In this document: positions 22,760-33,549 of the stretch, one piece after another
Numbering within the stretch: the stretch's first letter is position 1
Layout of the letters: each line of letters opens with the position of its first letter
Origin: Bimuria novae-zelandiae CBS 107.79
Taxonomy: Eukaryota > Ascomycota > Dothideomycetes > Pleosporales > Didymosphaeriaceae
Reading direction: 5' to 3'
Length of the DNA stretch: 64,000 bases
Assembly (NCBI GenBank): GCA_010015655.1
Contig: ML976705.1
Location: 132,717-196,716, forward strand
Position numbers and translations under genes: made by a program
Notes under the pieces: generated by a model
What the model was told of the DNA's origin: nothing
The model's input: only the letters and a program-made list of their open reading frames with translations
The model's database searches: none

Positions 22760-25700
22760 TACATAAATAGATACTTTTAAAGGAATAGGTATTATTATAG
22801 CTAGAAAAGAAATAAAGAGCTTAATTTCTTTTATAGTAAATATAATTATACGGAACTATAGATCTTGCAACTTAATCTATACTTCTATAAAATAAAGAAA
22901 GAATAGGAAGATATAGATAAGACTATATTTACTTCTACCTATATAAAAGGAGATGTCTTTAAGTAGATTCGTCTTTACGTTAATTAATACCTAGCTAGAG
23001 CTAATATAGAAGGCGACGCTATAAATAAGATTATAAAAAATTATAATACCTTTTATACTAAGGTCAAATAATACTTTAGAATTACTAACTAGAAGCCCTT
23101 CGCCGAACAAAATATTTAATAACTTAGATAAACTTATTTAATAGCTAAATATAAATTTAAATTCCGTAAAAACGCTAACTAAATTATATAAAATAATAAA
23201 AGTCTTATAACTATATTCTAAAAAGAATTAAAATAATATATACGTAAGGAACCATTGCGGAGTAGAGTAAAGACTAATACCTTAAAAGAACTTATAGTAG
23301 AAGTAACTTAAATTAATAATAAATAGTATAAACTAGAACAAGACCTACGCTAGAACTAAAATAGGAAAAGCTACAAACTACCTATAATAAAAGATAACTA
23401 TTATAACTCTAAATAGTAGTTATAGTAAAAGAACTAAGCTAATTATAGTTACTAAGTAATAAAAGGAATCTAGTACTATTAAGTTAATGTAATAGACAAA
23501 AGAACAGGAAAGGAAAAAGGCTTTTATAAGTCTAAATAAGAATATACCCTAGATAGAACCTACAAGCAGGGGACTGGGGCGCGACTTTACTATACATATG
23601 GCAAACTAGGCCACATAGCTAGGAACTGCAGATCTAAGAATAAGGTTACTAGGCAATTAAACGTACTAACTATTAATTAAGAGGAGATAACCGACGAAGA
23701 ATAGTAAGTAGTAAATAATATTAAATAGATTAATATCTATAATAAAGAATTAAAATAATTAAGGTTACTTAACTTACGACTCTACGTGGATGCGTATAAA
23801 GGTTTAGATAAAAAAGAGAAAGAGCTAATATCTTAATCTTTTATACTTTACCTTAGCTAAAGCAAACTAGTTCTAGTAAGATAGTAAATGTTTTTAACTT
23901 CTTAGAGGAACACTAACTAAGAGAAAAAGACTTTAGATTTATAATAATAAAATAATAAGACTATATAATAGCATTTTACTACACTTACTAACCTAACTTA
24001 GTTAGCAAGGCAGCATGTAAAATAGCAGACTATTAATACGCACACGAAGACCCTAAGAAGAAATACTTAAATAAAAACCTAAACTACAAACTATAGTACG
24101 ACCTAGACCACCGCAACCCTACGCACAGTACTATACAATAGACTCTCTATAGAGAAGATTAATATACCTTTTATTACTAAGCTAAGGAATATAGCTACTT
24201 TCCCTAAACATATTAATAATATAGATAGGAGTGGCTTAACTATTTTATTACTAATTACGACGTTTATTTTTAAGATAAACGCAAAATACGATATTTTCTA
24301 CATTTTAACTAAGTAATAAACTAAGTAATATTACTACTAGTTAATAAAAAATGCGTGTTAAATATATAGCAAACGTGCTTATACTCTAACTATAAAAAAT
24401 ATATAGAATAAAAGAAAAAGCATAAATTTAATTATATACTAAAAGGGACTACGTCCCTTAGGATTAAATTAGTAATAAAGAAAAAAGACAGTAAAGTCTC
24501 CTTAAAAAAGGCTTAGTAATAGCCTTAGGAGAAGAATGAAGAAGGACGCCTTAAAACTATAAAGCTAGTAATAAAGAAGATATCTTTTTTAGACCTGGAC
24601 TTAGACGAGAGAAGGCCTTCAGAGAAGTAAATACTACTAATAGTTAGATATTAATTAAGCTACTAGTATAGCTTAAAGAAATATAAATAAAAGCTCTACT
24701 AGACTTAAGAACACAGGAAAGCTATATATTAAGAAAGGTACTTAATAAATCAGGACTCTATAAGCGCAAGAAGACTATACCCTATACTATTTATATTGTA
24801 AATAAATAAATAATGCCCGGCAAAGTAATAATTAAATATAAGATTAAAATAACCCTTATAATCTATAGATACTAGGAACTAATTACTTTTAATATTATTA
24901 AGGAAGCTAATTACGACGTGATTTTAAAACTACCTTAGTTAAGGAAGCATAACTCTACAATTAACAAAAAAAAGAGCTATTCTTTAAGCACTATAACTAT
25001 ATATTATAAGTAAAGCCTACGCATTAATAGAATATAATAGTAAATAAGAGAGCTATTAATAATATAGTCTCGCGACGGATAGTAAAAAAAACGGGAACCC
25101 TTGGCGGATACTGGTAGAAACCACCAGGTTATAGAGCGCAAGAAGATAGAAAACAGTACAAACCATGAAATTCTAAAATGCTACCAGGCATGGAATCATA
25201 TGTTCACAGAGAGAGAAGGAAAAGCAAACTTTCTGGAACATTAACCCTAGGATTACGCGATTAACCTAGAAGAAGGGAAAACGCCACCTTTTAGACTACT
25301 ATATAGTAAATCTAGAAAAGAACTCTAGCAGGAAAAGGAATTTATCGAGACAAATCTTATAAAAGGATATATTAGACCTTTAAAGTTACTAGCGGCAAGT
25401 CCTTTTATATTTATACTAAAAAAGGATGGACAACTAAGGCCCTTTGTAGACTATAAGAAACTTAATAATATAATAATTAAGAATTAATACCTACTACTAA
25501 ATATTCTAGCACTTTAAGACTAACTCTTAAGAGTCAAGATTTTTGTAATAATAGATCTATAAAATAGATACTATCTTATATAAATTAAGAATGGTGACGA
25601 GTGAAAGACAGCGTTTAAAACACGCTATAAACTATTTAAATATATAATTATGCCTTTTAGACTTACTAATACACTAGTAACCTTTTAGGAATTAGTTAAT

Positions 25701-28000
25701 AATATCTTATGTAACTACTTAGATATATTTATTATTATATATATAAACAATATCCTTACCTTCTCTAAAAACGAATTAAACCACGTATTACATGTATAGA
25801 CAGTACTGGATAACGCACACCTATAAATTAAGCTAATAAAATATAAATTTTATATAATAAGACTAGAATTTCTAGGACATATTATTAGCACAGATAGAAT
25901 TAAAATAGCACTAGACAAAATTGAATATAAGAACTAGCTAATACTAAAAACTATGAAGAATATCTAATAATTTCTAGGATTCCATACATTTAATTAATAA
26001 TTTATTATAATACCGTTAATAAATTTTGTAAAAAAGGATGCACTATTTAAATAAATAGTAAATTATAGAATGTTATTTTAACTTTTAAAAATAGTATATA
26101 TTATGCCACCAGCACTCATCCACTTTTAGTATAAAGAACCACTATAATTTAAAATAGACACAAGTAACCTTGCGATAGACATATATATAAAGTAAAAGAA
26201 AGATAGTAAATAGCACCTAATTATATATTACTTAAAGAAGTTTAACGATGTAGAAGCACAATACAACGTATACAATAAAGAACTCTACGCTATTATAAAA
26301 GTATTAAATCACTAAAGGATCTCTGCCCTTATTTACTTAATGCTAAAAATCTATATAGATTATAAGAATCTACTACGATTTACGATAACGAAAGAACTTA
26401 CACCACGATAATAATAATAATTATAAACTACAGGATAATATAAGTTTAAAGTTATCTATATAGTAGAAAAAGAAAACGGATAAGTAGACGCGCTTAGCTA
26501 ATAAAGTAATATTATAAGTAAAAAGGTAAAGGCCTACTCTATAATACTACGAAAGAATAGAGATAGATTTCTTAAACCTATAATAGAACTTAATTAACTC
26601 TTTATTACTACACGGGAAGTACCTGAGGAACTACAGACTAAAATTATATAATAATACTATAATAACCTAGTGTACGGACACCTAGGCATTAGAAAGATAA
26701 TAGAACTTATCTAGCGGAACTATAGCTTTAGAGGCATTAAAAGAAGTAGTAACTATATATATCTATAAATGCGCAGACTGCCAGTGCAATAAGCATGCAA
26801 TATATCTTAAGTATAGAGAGATATAAGTAATTTAAATACTAGTTACACTATAAAAAGACATCGCTATACATTTTATTATAGAACTACTAAAATTAAAGAA
26901 CCCTGTAACAGGAATTAGATACAACGTAATACTAAATATTATCTATTAATTTACTAAATACGTAGAATTACTACTATGCTAAAAGATAACTACGGTAAAG
27001 GAACTTGCATTCCTTATTCTAGATTAACTTATATAATACCACGGTATTCTAAACATAGTTATTAGCAATAGAGACAAGCTCTTTACTTTAAACTACTAAA
27101 TAATAATTATAGCACTTTTTAGAATAAAGCGAAAGGTATTAACAGTATATTATTCGCAAACTAATAGACAAACAGAACGTATAAATTAGATAATTAAAAC
27201 GTACCTACGCATCTACTGCGATAACTAGAAGAATAACTGGAATTTTCTATTACCTATGGCACAGTTAGCATAGAATAACAAGATTTTAGTAGTAATAGGA
27301 TTTACACTATTCTATGCAAACTATAAAAGCCACCTAAATCTCTTTAATTAAATATTTCCTACAATAATTAGAATGGAAGAAGCTACAATTATAGTAGAAA
27401 CTATAAAGAAAACGCACGTACAACTCTAAGAAAACCTTAAAAAAGCTTGATAGTAATGTATTTTATACATAAACTAAAAAAGAAAAATAATACCTTAGCT
27501 AAAAAATGGGGATAAAGCATATCGGCTTACGAAGAATCTTTAAACCTAGAAGAAAAAATATAACAAACTAGACTATATTAAACTTAAGCTATTTTTTATT
27601 ATTAAACAAGTATTACTAATAAACTACTAATTAGAATTACCCTAGACGTAAAAATATACTTAGTATTTTATATAGACTAACTTAAACCTGCAGACCTTAA
27701 AATACTAGTTAAATTAACCTTCTATTACTAGCTAGAGGAAGAGAATAAATTCGAAGTCAAAATATTTTTAGGATATAGGAAAGTTAAATAAAAAGACTTC
27801 TAAAATAATAAGTTCTTATAGGAATAGTGAGTTAAGTAGAAAGGCTACCTACACTTAGAAAATATATAAGAACCTAAATCTAAACTTTGTAAGAACTAAC
27901 AGCTTTTAAAAAAGCTATAAAGTAAGATCTATAACTATCACTACTATACTAAAGTAACGCGAAAAAGCTTTAAAGGAAATAAGAATTATAATATAATAAT
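22760..28000 (+). pseudogene. Gypsy-1 gag-pol relic
   Basis: Plus-strand remnants occur in the expected order. Gag ends with a zinc knuckle near 23590-23640 (CYTYGKLGHIARNCRSK, one Cys changed to Tyr). Reverse transcriptase follows near 25380-25900 (LKKDGQLRPFVDYKKLN, then IYINNILTF, where the YxDD motif has become YINN, then LEFLGHII). RNase H lies near 26100-26500. An integrase zinc finger lies near 26755-26800 (CADCQCNKHA), an integrase core near 26840-27300 and a chromodomain-like tail near 27830-27890. Stops are almost all TAA/TAG where Gln is expected. The change of both catalytic Asp codons to Asn is the G-to-A change expected of RIP. Not functional. Confidence 0.85.
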
Positions 28001-28196
28001 AATTTAAGAAAGTACACGGACTAATAATACTACGTAGTAGAAGAGGAAGGCTTTAACTAGATTATAAACCTGTTTATTGCCTTAGCACCTAGAGCAGTAT
28101 CTAGATTAATTAATACTATAGACTAAGTAAGTTTTTATAAGCCTCTAAAGCCTCTAATTTATCTACTATAGATATACTATAATTAAATAACTCTTA

Positions 28197-30067
28197 ACGT
28201 ACTTCACAAGCGAGTGTCCGATACAAGCGAGTGTCCAAAAACGCCAAGACCCCACTAAAACGTATTATCACCTATATTATAACGCGATGTCTCAACCACC
28301 TAATTAGCTACTAGAGTTAAAAGAAGCTTAATTACAGCTTGCGCTTTAGGCTATTAAACAAGACGTGATACTTTTAATTCCGCGCGCTATAGCAATCTAT
28401 AGCGCTTTAGAAAAAGTAATAAGGCGAAGGCGCGCTAGAGTAACCTTTCGACCTAATTATACACCTAACTCCATGAATCTTCTAGCGATAGAGAAGCAGG
28501 TAATTATTCACTATATACTTAACCTAGACGCGTAAGGATTCCCTCCCCAGCTTGCTACTATTAAAGATATAGCTAATTCTTTGTTAGCTAAGCGGCGCCG
28601 TAAGCCTGTTAGCTAGCACTAGGCTGTAAACTTTATAAAGCGCTAGCCAGAGCTCTAAGTCAAGTTCAATCGAAAGTATAACTATAAGAGAGCTCTCTGT
28701 GAGGATCCTGAGGTTATACAAGGCTAGTTCCGGCTTGTAGAGAATACCAAAGCCAAGTATGGTATCCTGGACGAGGATACCTATAATTTCGACAAGACTA
28801 GCTTTATGATAGGCATGATATTAATAGGAGCAGTTATTATAGGCTCTAAGTAATAAGGCAGGCTAAAAAGCGTATAGTAAGGCAACTAGTAGTAGACTTT
28901 AGCTATTTAAGGCGTTAATGCGATAGGCTAGGCGATTCCACCCTTCCTTATCTTCCAGGGCAAGCACCACCTCTCTATCTAGTATAAAGAGAAGGATCTA
29001 CCTTATAATTAGGTTATTGCAGTCTCTAAGAACGGCTAGATAATAAATAAGCTTAGTCTATAGTAGCTAAAGCACTTTAACGCGTATATAAAAGGGCGTA
29101 CTATTAGTAGCTATTAGCTGCTTGTTATCGACGGCTACGAGAGCTATAACTTGCTCGAATTCTAGCAATACTGCAAAGATAACAAGATTATTACTCTCTG
29201 TATGCCTCCACATTCGTCGCACCTCCTATAGCCACTAGATGTGGGGTGTTTCTCACCGCTAAAGAAGGCGTATGGGCGCTAAGCCAAGGATCTAATGCGC
29301 AACTATATCACGTATATTACTAAAATTAAGTTCCTACCTTACTTTATTACTACTTTTAAGGCTATAATTACTTAAAGTAATATTAAGGAAAGCTTTTAAG
29401 GCGCTAGCCTTATTCCCCTTAACCTAGAAGTAGTAATATTAAAGCTTAATATTCGTCTGCGTACGCTTTCGCCTTATACTATACACGATAGTATATAGTA
29501 GTCGTAGACGCTTGGTAACACCCTAGAATTTAGGGCACAATTAACGCTAGTAAAGGAGAGGATTTAGAGGCACCTAGATAGTTCCCTAACAAGTATAGTT
29601 AAGGCCTTTAAAAAGGTAGTAAAAGGCGCAGTAATAGTAGCGTATAAGCTAGTGTTAGCGTAAAAGCAAATTACTAAGCTATAAGCTACTAATAAGGCCG
29701 CCACATAACAGAAATTATATAAAAGAAAGTAACTATAGCAGGAAGGAGTTCTTATAGCTAAAGAGGGCTAGTAGCTAGCTACTCTAAAGGACTTTAAGGC
29801 GCGTAGTAATAAAAAGAAGGTAAAGAAGATAGTGCGCGCTAATAGAGGCAAATTTACTTAATAGCGCTATAGACGCTGTAGTAAAGCTAGGCATAATTCG
29901 CGCACGTGTAAAGAAGAAGTAGAAGTAGATTCTAAGTAGATTAGCCTACTATAATTTCTTATAAATATATATGCGCGTTCTGTACTATTGTGTAGAGTAT
30001 AGATTTTGGTGGGGTCTTGGCGTTTTCGGACACTCGCTTGTATCGGACACTCGCTTGTGAAGTACGT
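28197..30067 (+). mobile_element. Pogo-B: full-length Fot1/pogo-type DNA transposon
   Basis: 1871 bp, flanked by TA (28195-28196 and 30068-30069). Terminal inverted repeats of more than 60 bp start ACGTACTTCACAAGCGAGTG and contain a doubled ACAAGCGAGTGTCC motif, then AACGCCAAGACCCCAC. Inserted in the 3' part of Gypsy-1, 11 bp left of pogo-C. Both ends keep the double motif. Confidence 0.92.
28287..29939 (+). pseudogene. Pogo-B transposase (DDE superfamily, CENP-B-like DNA binding), RIP-inactivated
   Basis: From ATG 28287 to a final TAG at 29937-29939 there are exactly 551 codons with no frameshift; inactivation is by internal TAG/TAA codons. Visible parts are a CENP-B-type helix-turn-helix (FPPQLATIKDIANSLLAKRR near 28540), the first catalytic region KYGILDEDTYNFDKTSF (canonical FDETGF, Glu to Lys), the second LLVIDGYESYNLLEF near 29125 and the third CMPPHSSHLL...LDVGCFSPLKKAYG near 29200-29280. 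A C-terminal Cys/His knuckle RCSKARHNSRTCKEE ends the protein. This is the order of Fot1/pogo transposases, which cut and paste at TA sites. The copy at 39162-40814 has the same length. Confidence 0.9.
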
Positions 30068-30193
30068 TATTCCTTTTACCCGCGCCACTTGCCAACCCTG
30101 CGGGTTGGCGCTGCGCAGCTTAACGTAACTTCGTGGCTTAACGTAACTTTACAACGCGCTTTTTACTCTATCCTTACTTTATAACCTACAAAA

Positions 30194-32141
30194 ATGCCTA
30201 AATTCTATAGCAAGAGTCACGAAATTAAGGAGCGCATCTTAGCTTGTATCTCTAGCTTTTTTAATAGAGAAATACCTAATATTGCGGCTGCAGCACGCGA
30301 CTAGTGCGTGCCTGTTTCGCGACTTTAAGCGCGCGTTAAAGGCAGAACAAGCCACCATATTATCGTTTTGGAAATACCTGCTCGACCCACAGAGCCAGCC
30401 AGTCATCGTCAATCCTTCCTTTTCTTGTATTTTCTTGAACGCAAAAAACTTAAATCTTCTAAAAAATTTAAGGGGGGTACTTATAACTCTATAGAAGCCC
30501 TTTATCTACTTTTAGTATATTATTATCCAAAGTTCCTTGTGTGGTGGAGAGAAAAGCGAAAAAAAGGAGACCAGAACAGAAAATACGCGCAGTCTGATGA
30601 GAAATACGCCTTAAGTGGGTCGAGCAGGTATTTCCAGAATCACCGATAACCGCACTAGGTCAAATCTACGCCTCTCGCCAGTGCAAGACGAAGCTCTAAA
30701 GTCATATATACGCCGCTGCGACAGTATTAGCATGCCTTGTCTTATGCCGTAGCTAAAAGGCGCTGCCTAGTACATCCTTAACCACGCGCATCCTAATAAC
30801 AGCGCTCTACTACTTAGTAAAGACTAGACCGCGTGGTGGCTGCACTAGAATCCTAAGTGCCGCTGCATAAAGTAAAAGTCGCAGGATATTAATAGGATAG
30901 TAATAGCAATAATAGAAGCATATTCTTAGTATTTTACTAAGCTTAAGAAGGTTATTAATGCCTACGGCATCACCGCATCAGACACCTATAATATAGACGA
31001 AACCGGGTTCTGTATAGGCGTTGGCAGTAGCTAATAGATTATTACTATAGAGTTAAATCGCCTTTAGGTCTCCGCGTTAGAGACCTCGCGCGATTATATT
31101 ACCTTAATTAAATTAATTTCTAGCGATAATAAGGTTCTTAATTCTATGCTTATCGTGCAGGGCGTTAATTACTTTTATTAATAGTATACTAATACCACGC
31201 TGCCTAATAATTATATAATTACTACGTTAATATCTAGCTATACTAATAATTTAATATTAATTAAGTAGCTAAAGTTCTTTAAAAAATAGACGCGTGCGTG
31301 GCAGAAGGGCGTATAGCAATTACTTATATTTAATAGATTTAGTAGCTATCTAACTATTAAGTTTATTAAGTACTGCAATAGGTATAATATAATACCTTTC
31401 TCGCTATCGCCTCACGTATCTTATTACCTATAGCCTCTTAACGTTGTCTGTTTTTAGCCGTTAAAGAATAATCACAAGAAGGCTATAGAGATGTCTACAC
31501 GTACTAGGTACACTAACTTTAATAAAGTTGAATTTCTACACGCGTATTACAGCATTAGAATAGCTACTTTTAAACGTAGCACTATACTTAGTGCTTAAAA
31601 GAAGTTAGGCATCTTTCTATTTAATCTAGAGATTATATACATGAAGCTGCCTATAGTGCGTACGCTATTACTATTACTTTTATCCGTAGTTAATTTATTA
31701 CCTATCGCTAACACGCCTACGTTATACTAATAGCAGCATAAAAAGATGTCGCGCGCTCTAGAAAGGAGCAATATTTCTAGCTATAGGCTTAAAAAGTTCC
31801 TAGAAAGCTCGTAATTGCTCATTAATAGTCTCGCGCTGGCCTAGCGAGACCTCTTAGCTATTACTACAGTGGCCTAACAGCGCTAGAAAAGGCAGGTTAA
31901 AGATGCTAGACAGGTACAAAAAGGCAGCGTAGTCACCGTAAAGGCAGCGCGACAAGCTATTAATCATCGTGTAGAGCAGGAGGCACAAAAGGCTACTAGA
32001 CAGGCTACAAAAACGTACAAGGACGCGCACTTGCAGGCGCCACAAAGTCAGCCCCGGCAGGTGCCATCTCTCAGAGAGATAACAGTAGATCCTGCCCTAC
32101 TTGCTACACCGACGCCAGCGTATATATCGCCATATAATTAA
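30194..32141 (+). pseudogene. Pogo-C transposase, RIP-mutated and interrupted
   Basis: Starts MPKFYSKSHEIKERILACIS at 30194. After the 266 bp insert the frame resumes with DNRTRSNLRLSPVQDEALKS, shifted by one. The first catalytic motif ITASDTYNIDETGFCIG (near 30980-31020) is intact. The second reads LLIFNRFSSYLTIKF (Asp to Asn), and the third LNVVCF where the related fragment at 63.5 kb has LDVVCF. The C-terminus is a long charged helix (RQAINHRVEQEAQKATRQAT) ending at TAA 32139-32141. The shifted frame alone would have inactivated the gene; RIP stops add to this. Confidence 0.85.
30370..30635. mobile_element. Small terminal-inverted-repeat insert within pogo-C
   Basis: The ends are a perfect 21 bp inverted repeat GGAAATACCTGCTCGACCCAC (30370-30390, and its complement at 30615-30635). 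The interior shows almost no RIP signature, keeping many CA and TG dinucleotides in contrast to its surroundings, and it carries an open frame of 93 codons with no recognisable domain. Its length, with or without a duplication, fits the +1 frame break in the transposase. I could not define a target-site duplication. Probably a MITE. Confidence 0.7.
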
Positions 32142-32295
32142 AGTCTTCGCCGTCAAAATCATCCTCAAATGTCAATTCGCTATAAAAAGTGACATTAAGC
32201 CAAGAAGTTACGTTAAGCTGCGCAGCGCCAACCCGCAGGGTTGGCAAGTGGCGCGGGTAATAAAACTTCTTGCGCTAATCGCGTAAATGCGCCAT

Positions 32296-32740
32296 TGTTA
32301 CGGACCAGAAGTCGACGGTGGGACGACAGGCCTTATAACGACAACCAGGCCCCACCTCCGACTTACGTAATGTCCTAGGCTGTCCCAGGCGCCAAGACTA
32401 TAGGATATTATAGGACCACGTGACCCAGGGTCACGTGACGTCCCAGGAAATCCCATGGGATCCCACAAGGTTAGGATATGGGATACCATGGGACTCTATG
32501 GGACAAGGAGGATATATATACAGGATAGTTTCCTTTATACGCTCCTGGTAGTCAACTGAAATATCTTCTGTGCGAGTACCTTCTCCTATACAGACTAATA
32601 GTTATCTTATTCGCTATAAGATTGGATTGTTTAACCGCGCTTAATTGTCGCATCAACTCGTACCATTGAATAACCCGTGAGACGCCTCATTACCTTACCG
32701 CCCTAACCCGGATCGGACCAAGCGAGTGCACCTCATAACA
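32296..32740 (+). mobile_element. Solo LTR with perfect 5 bp target-site duplication
   Basis: 445 bp, TGTTACGGACC...CTCATAACA, flanked by GCCAT on both sides (32291-32295 and 32741-32745). The sequence is nearly free of RIP. It has a perfect 10 bp inverted repeat CACGTGACCC-A-GGGTCACGTG (32417-32437) and an ATCCCATGGGAT palindrome. No internal region is present, so it is the product of LTR-LTR recombination. No partner copy of this exact family was recognised in the window. Confidence 0.92.
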
Positions 32741-33010
32741 GCCATCTTCTCTCGTGCTAGATAAGCACGCAGGAGCGCTGCGTAAGCGAACTCTTCTTTT
32801 ACTTAAAGTTTTGCCTCCTCTTTAGTCTCTAACTTTTTTAGTCTTTCTAACTTAGTATCTATTTTTAAATAATCTAGTAACGGAATCTCCTCTAGCTTAT
32901 ACTTTTAATTACTATACTAAACATAATTTATGCACGTTAAGGGTAGTAATAATAGTGTATAAGGTAATTACTTCTTAGCGTAGTATAAATAGGTAATTAA
33001 AATAAATATA
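32741..33010 (-). pseudogene. Antisense Cys-rich/coiled-coil reading frame of Gypsy-1
   Basis: Reads on the minus strand from near the 3' LTR inward. Codons 32991-32899 give the spacing CX2CX6CX8CX2CX7C if the Tyr codons TAT/TAC are taken as mutated Cys codons; one Cys (32932-32934) is still TGC. The frame continues as KYKLEEIPLLDYLKIDTKLE and KEEFAYAALLRAYLAREKMA with TAA/TAG only where Gln is likely. It passes in frame across the insertion points of the solo LTR, pogo-C and pogo-B, ending near 28060 with IVDKLEALEAYKNLL. It therefore pre-dates those insertions. Comparable frames lie in the same place in Gypsy-0 and Gypsy-2. Function unknown; the cysteine pattern is that of Zn2Cys6 DNA-binding clusters. 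Confidence 0.6.
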
Positions 33011-33130
33011 TAATTTTACTTAAGACGATTAGCTTGCGAGTAATAGTATTAATTAGATTAAAAAAATAGCTTTATAGGTAATTAACTTATAAGGATATTA
33101 AGTCTAGAGAGGGGAGCTAATATTAAAATC

Positions 33131-33549
33131 TATTAGGATCTAATATAATACAGACGGGGCATAGACACTTATCTATATAACTAGCTAAGATTCCTAACTT
33201 AGCTATAAGTTACGTGACGAAGTTACGCGTCCCAGAAATATTAGGCGTCCTAGAAGTATCTTGGCACATGTGACTTTAGAACTCCTGGGACTCTTAGAAT
33301 TCGTGGGACAAGTTATGGATATAAGAACGCGATAGTAGTCCTCTACTATTATATTTAACCTGTTTACTAATCTATTATTTCGATTTAACTTAGGCTTTCT
33401 TATTAATTTAATTATGCTATATATACTTTTAATACTAACGTCCTATTAATACGCGTAAGCTATTAATACCTCTTACCTATATTATTAATACTCTTGTCCG
33501 AGAACCAACCGTTACCCCTTGAGGACTAGCTATCCCTTAGGGCTTAACA
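33131..33549 (+). repeat. 3' LTR of Gypsy-1
   Basis: Begins TATTAGGATC, ends CTTAGGGCTTAACA, about 419 bp. Similar to 22273-22704 along CTACTATTATATTTAACCTG and onward. It lacks the 14 bp tandem repeat seen in the 5' LTR or has lost it by mutation. Confidence 0.75.

Larger units (their letters stand above)
30079..32257 (+). mobile_element. Pogo-C: second Fot1/pogo-type transposon family
   Basis: 2179 bp, flanked by TA (30077-30078 and 32258-32259). Terminal inverted repeats start CCCGCGCCACTTGCCAACCC and run at least 50 bp through GCTGCGCAGCTTAACGTAAC. The repeat contains its own GC-rich palindrome CCAACC-GGTTGG. The element is unrelated in TIR sequence to pogo-B. A 266 bp insert at 30370-30635 interrupts its gene. 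A related fragment in reverse orientation lies at 62747-63744. Confidence 0.92.
22273..33549 (+). mobile_element. Gypsy-1: Ty3/Gypsy LTR retrotransposon, RIP-degraded, interrupted by three later insertions
   Basis: The 5' LTR 22273-22704 and 3' LTR 33131-33549 share the start T(G/A)TTAGGATC and the tail CTAGCTATCCCTTAGGG. A polypurine tract AGAGAGGGGAG (33105-33115) lies just before the 3' LTR. The flanking pentamers are AATTT and GGTTT, compatible with one duplication after G-to-A mutation. The interior encodes gag, protease, reverse transcriptase, RNase H, integrase and a chromodomain-like tail, all broken by many TAA/TAG codons. Later insertions are pogo-B (28197-30067), pogo-C (30079-32257) and a solo LTR (32296-32740). 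The order gag-PR-RT-RH-INT assigns it to Ty3/Gypsy. Confidence 0.85.

Noticed and set aside
31854..32045. Minus-strand 63-codon frame in pogo-C
   Set aside because: Opposite to the charged C-terminal helix of the transposase, which explains the open frame.
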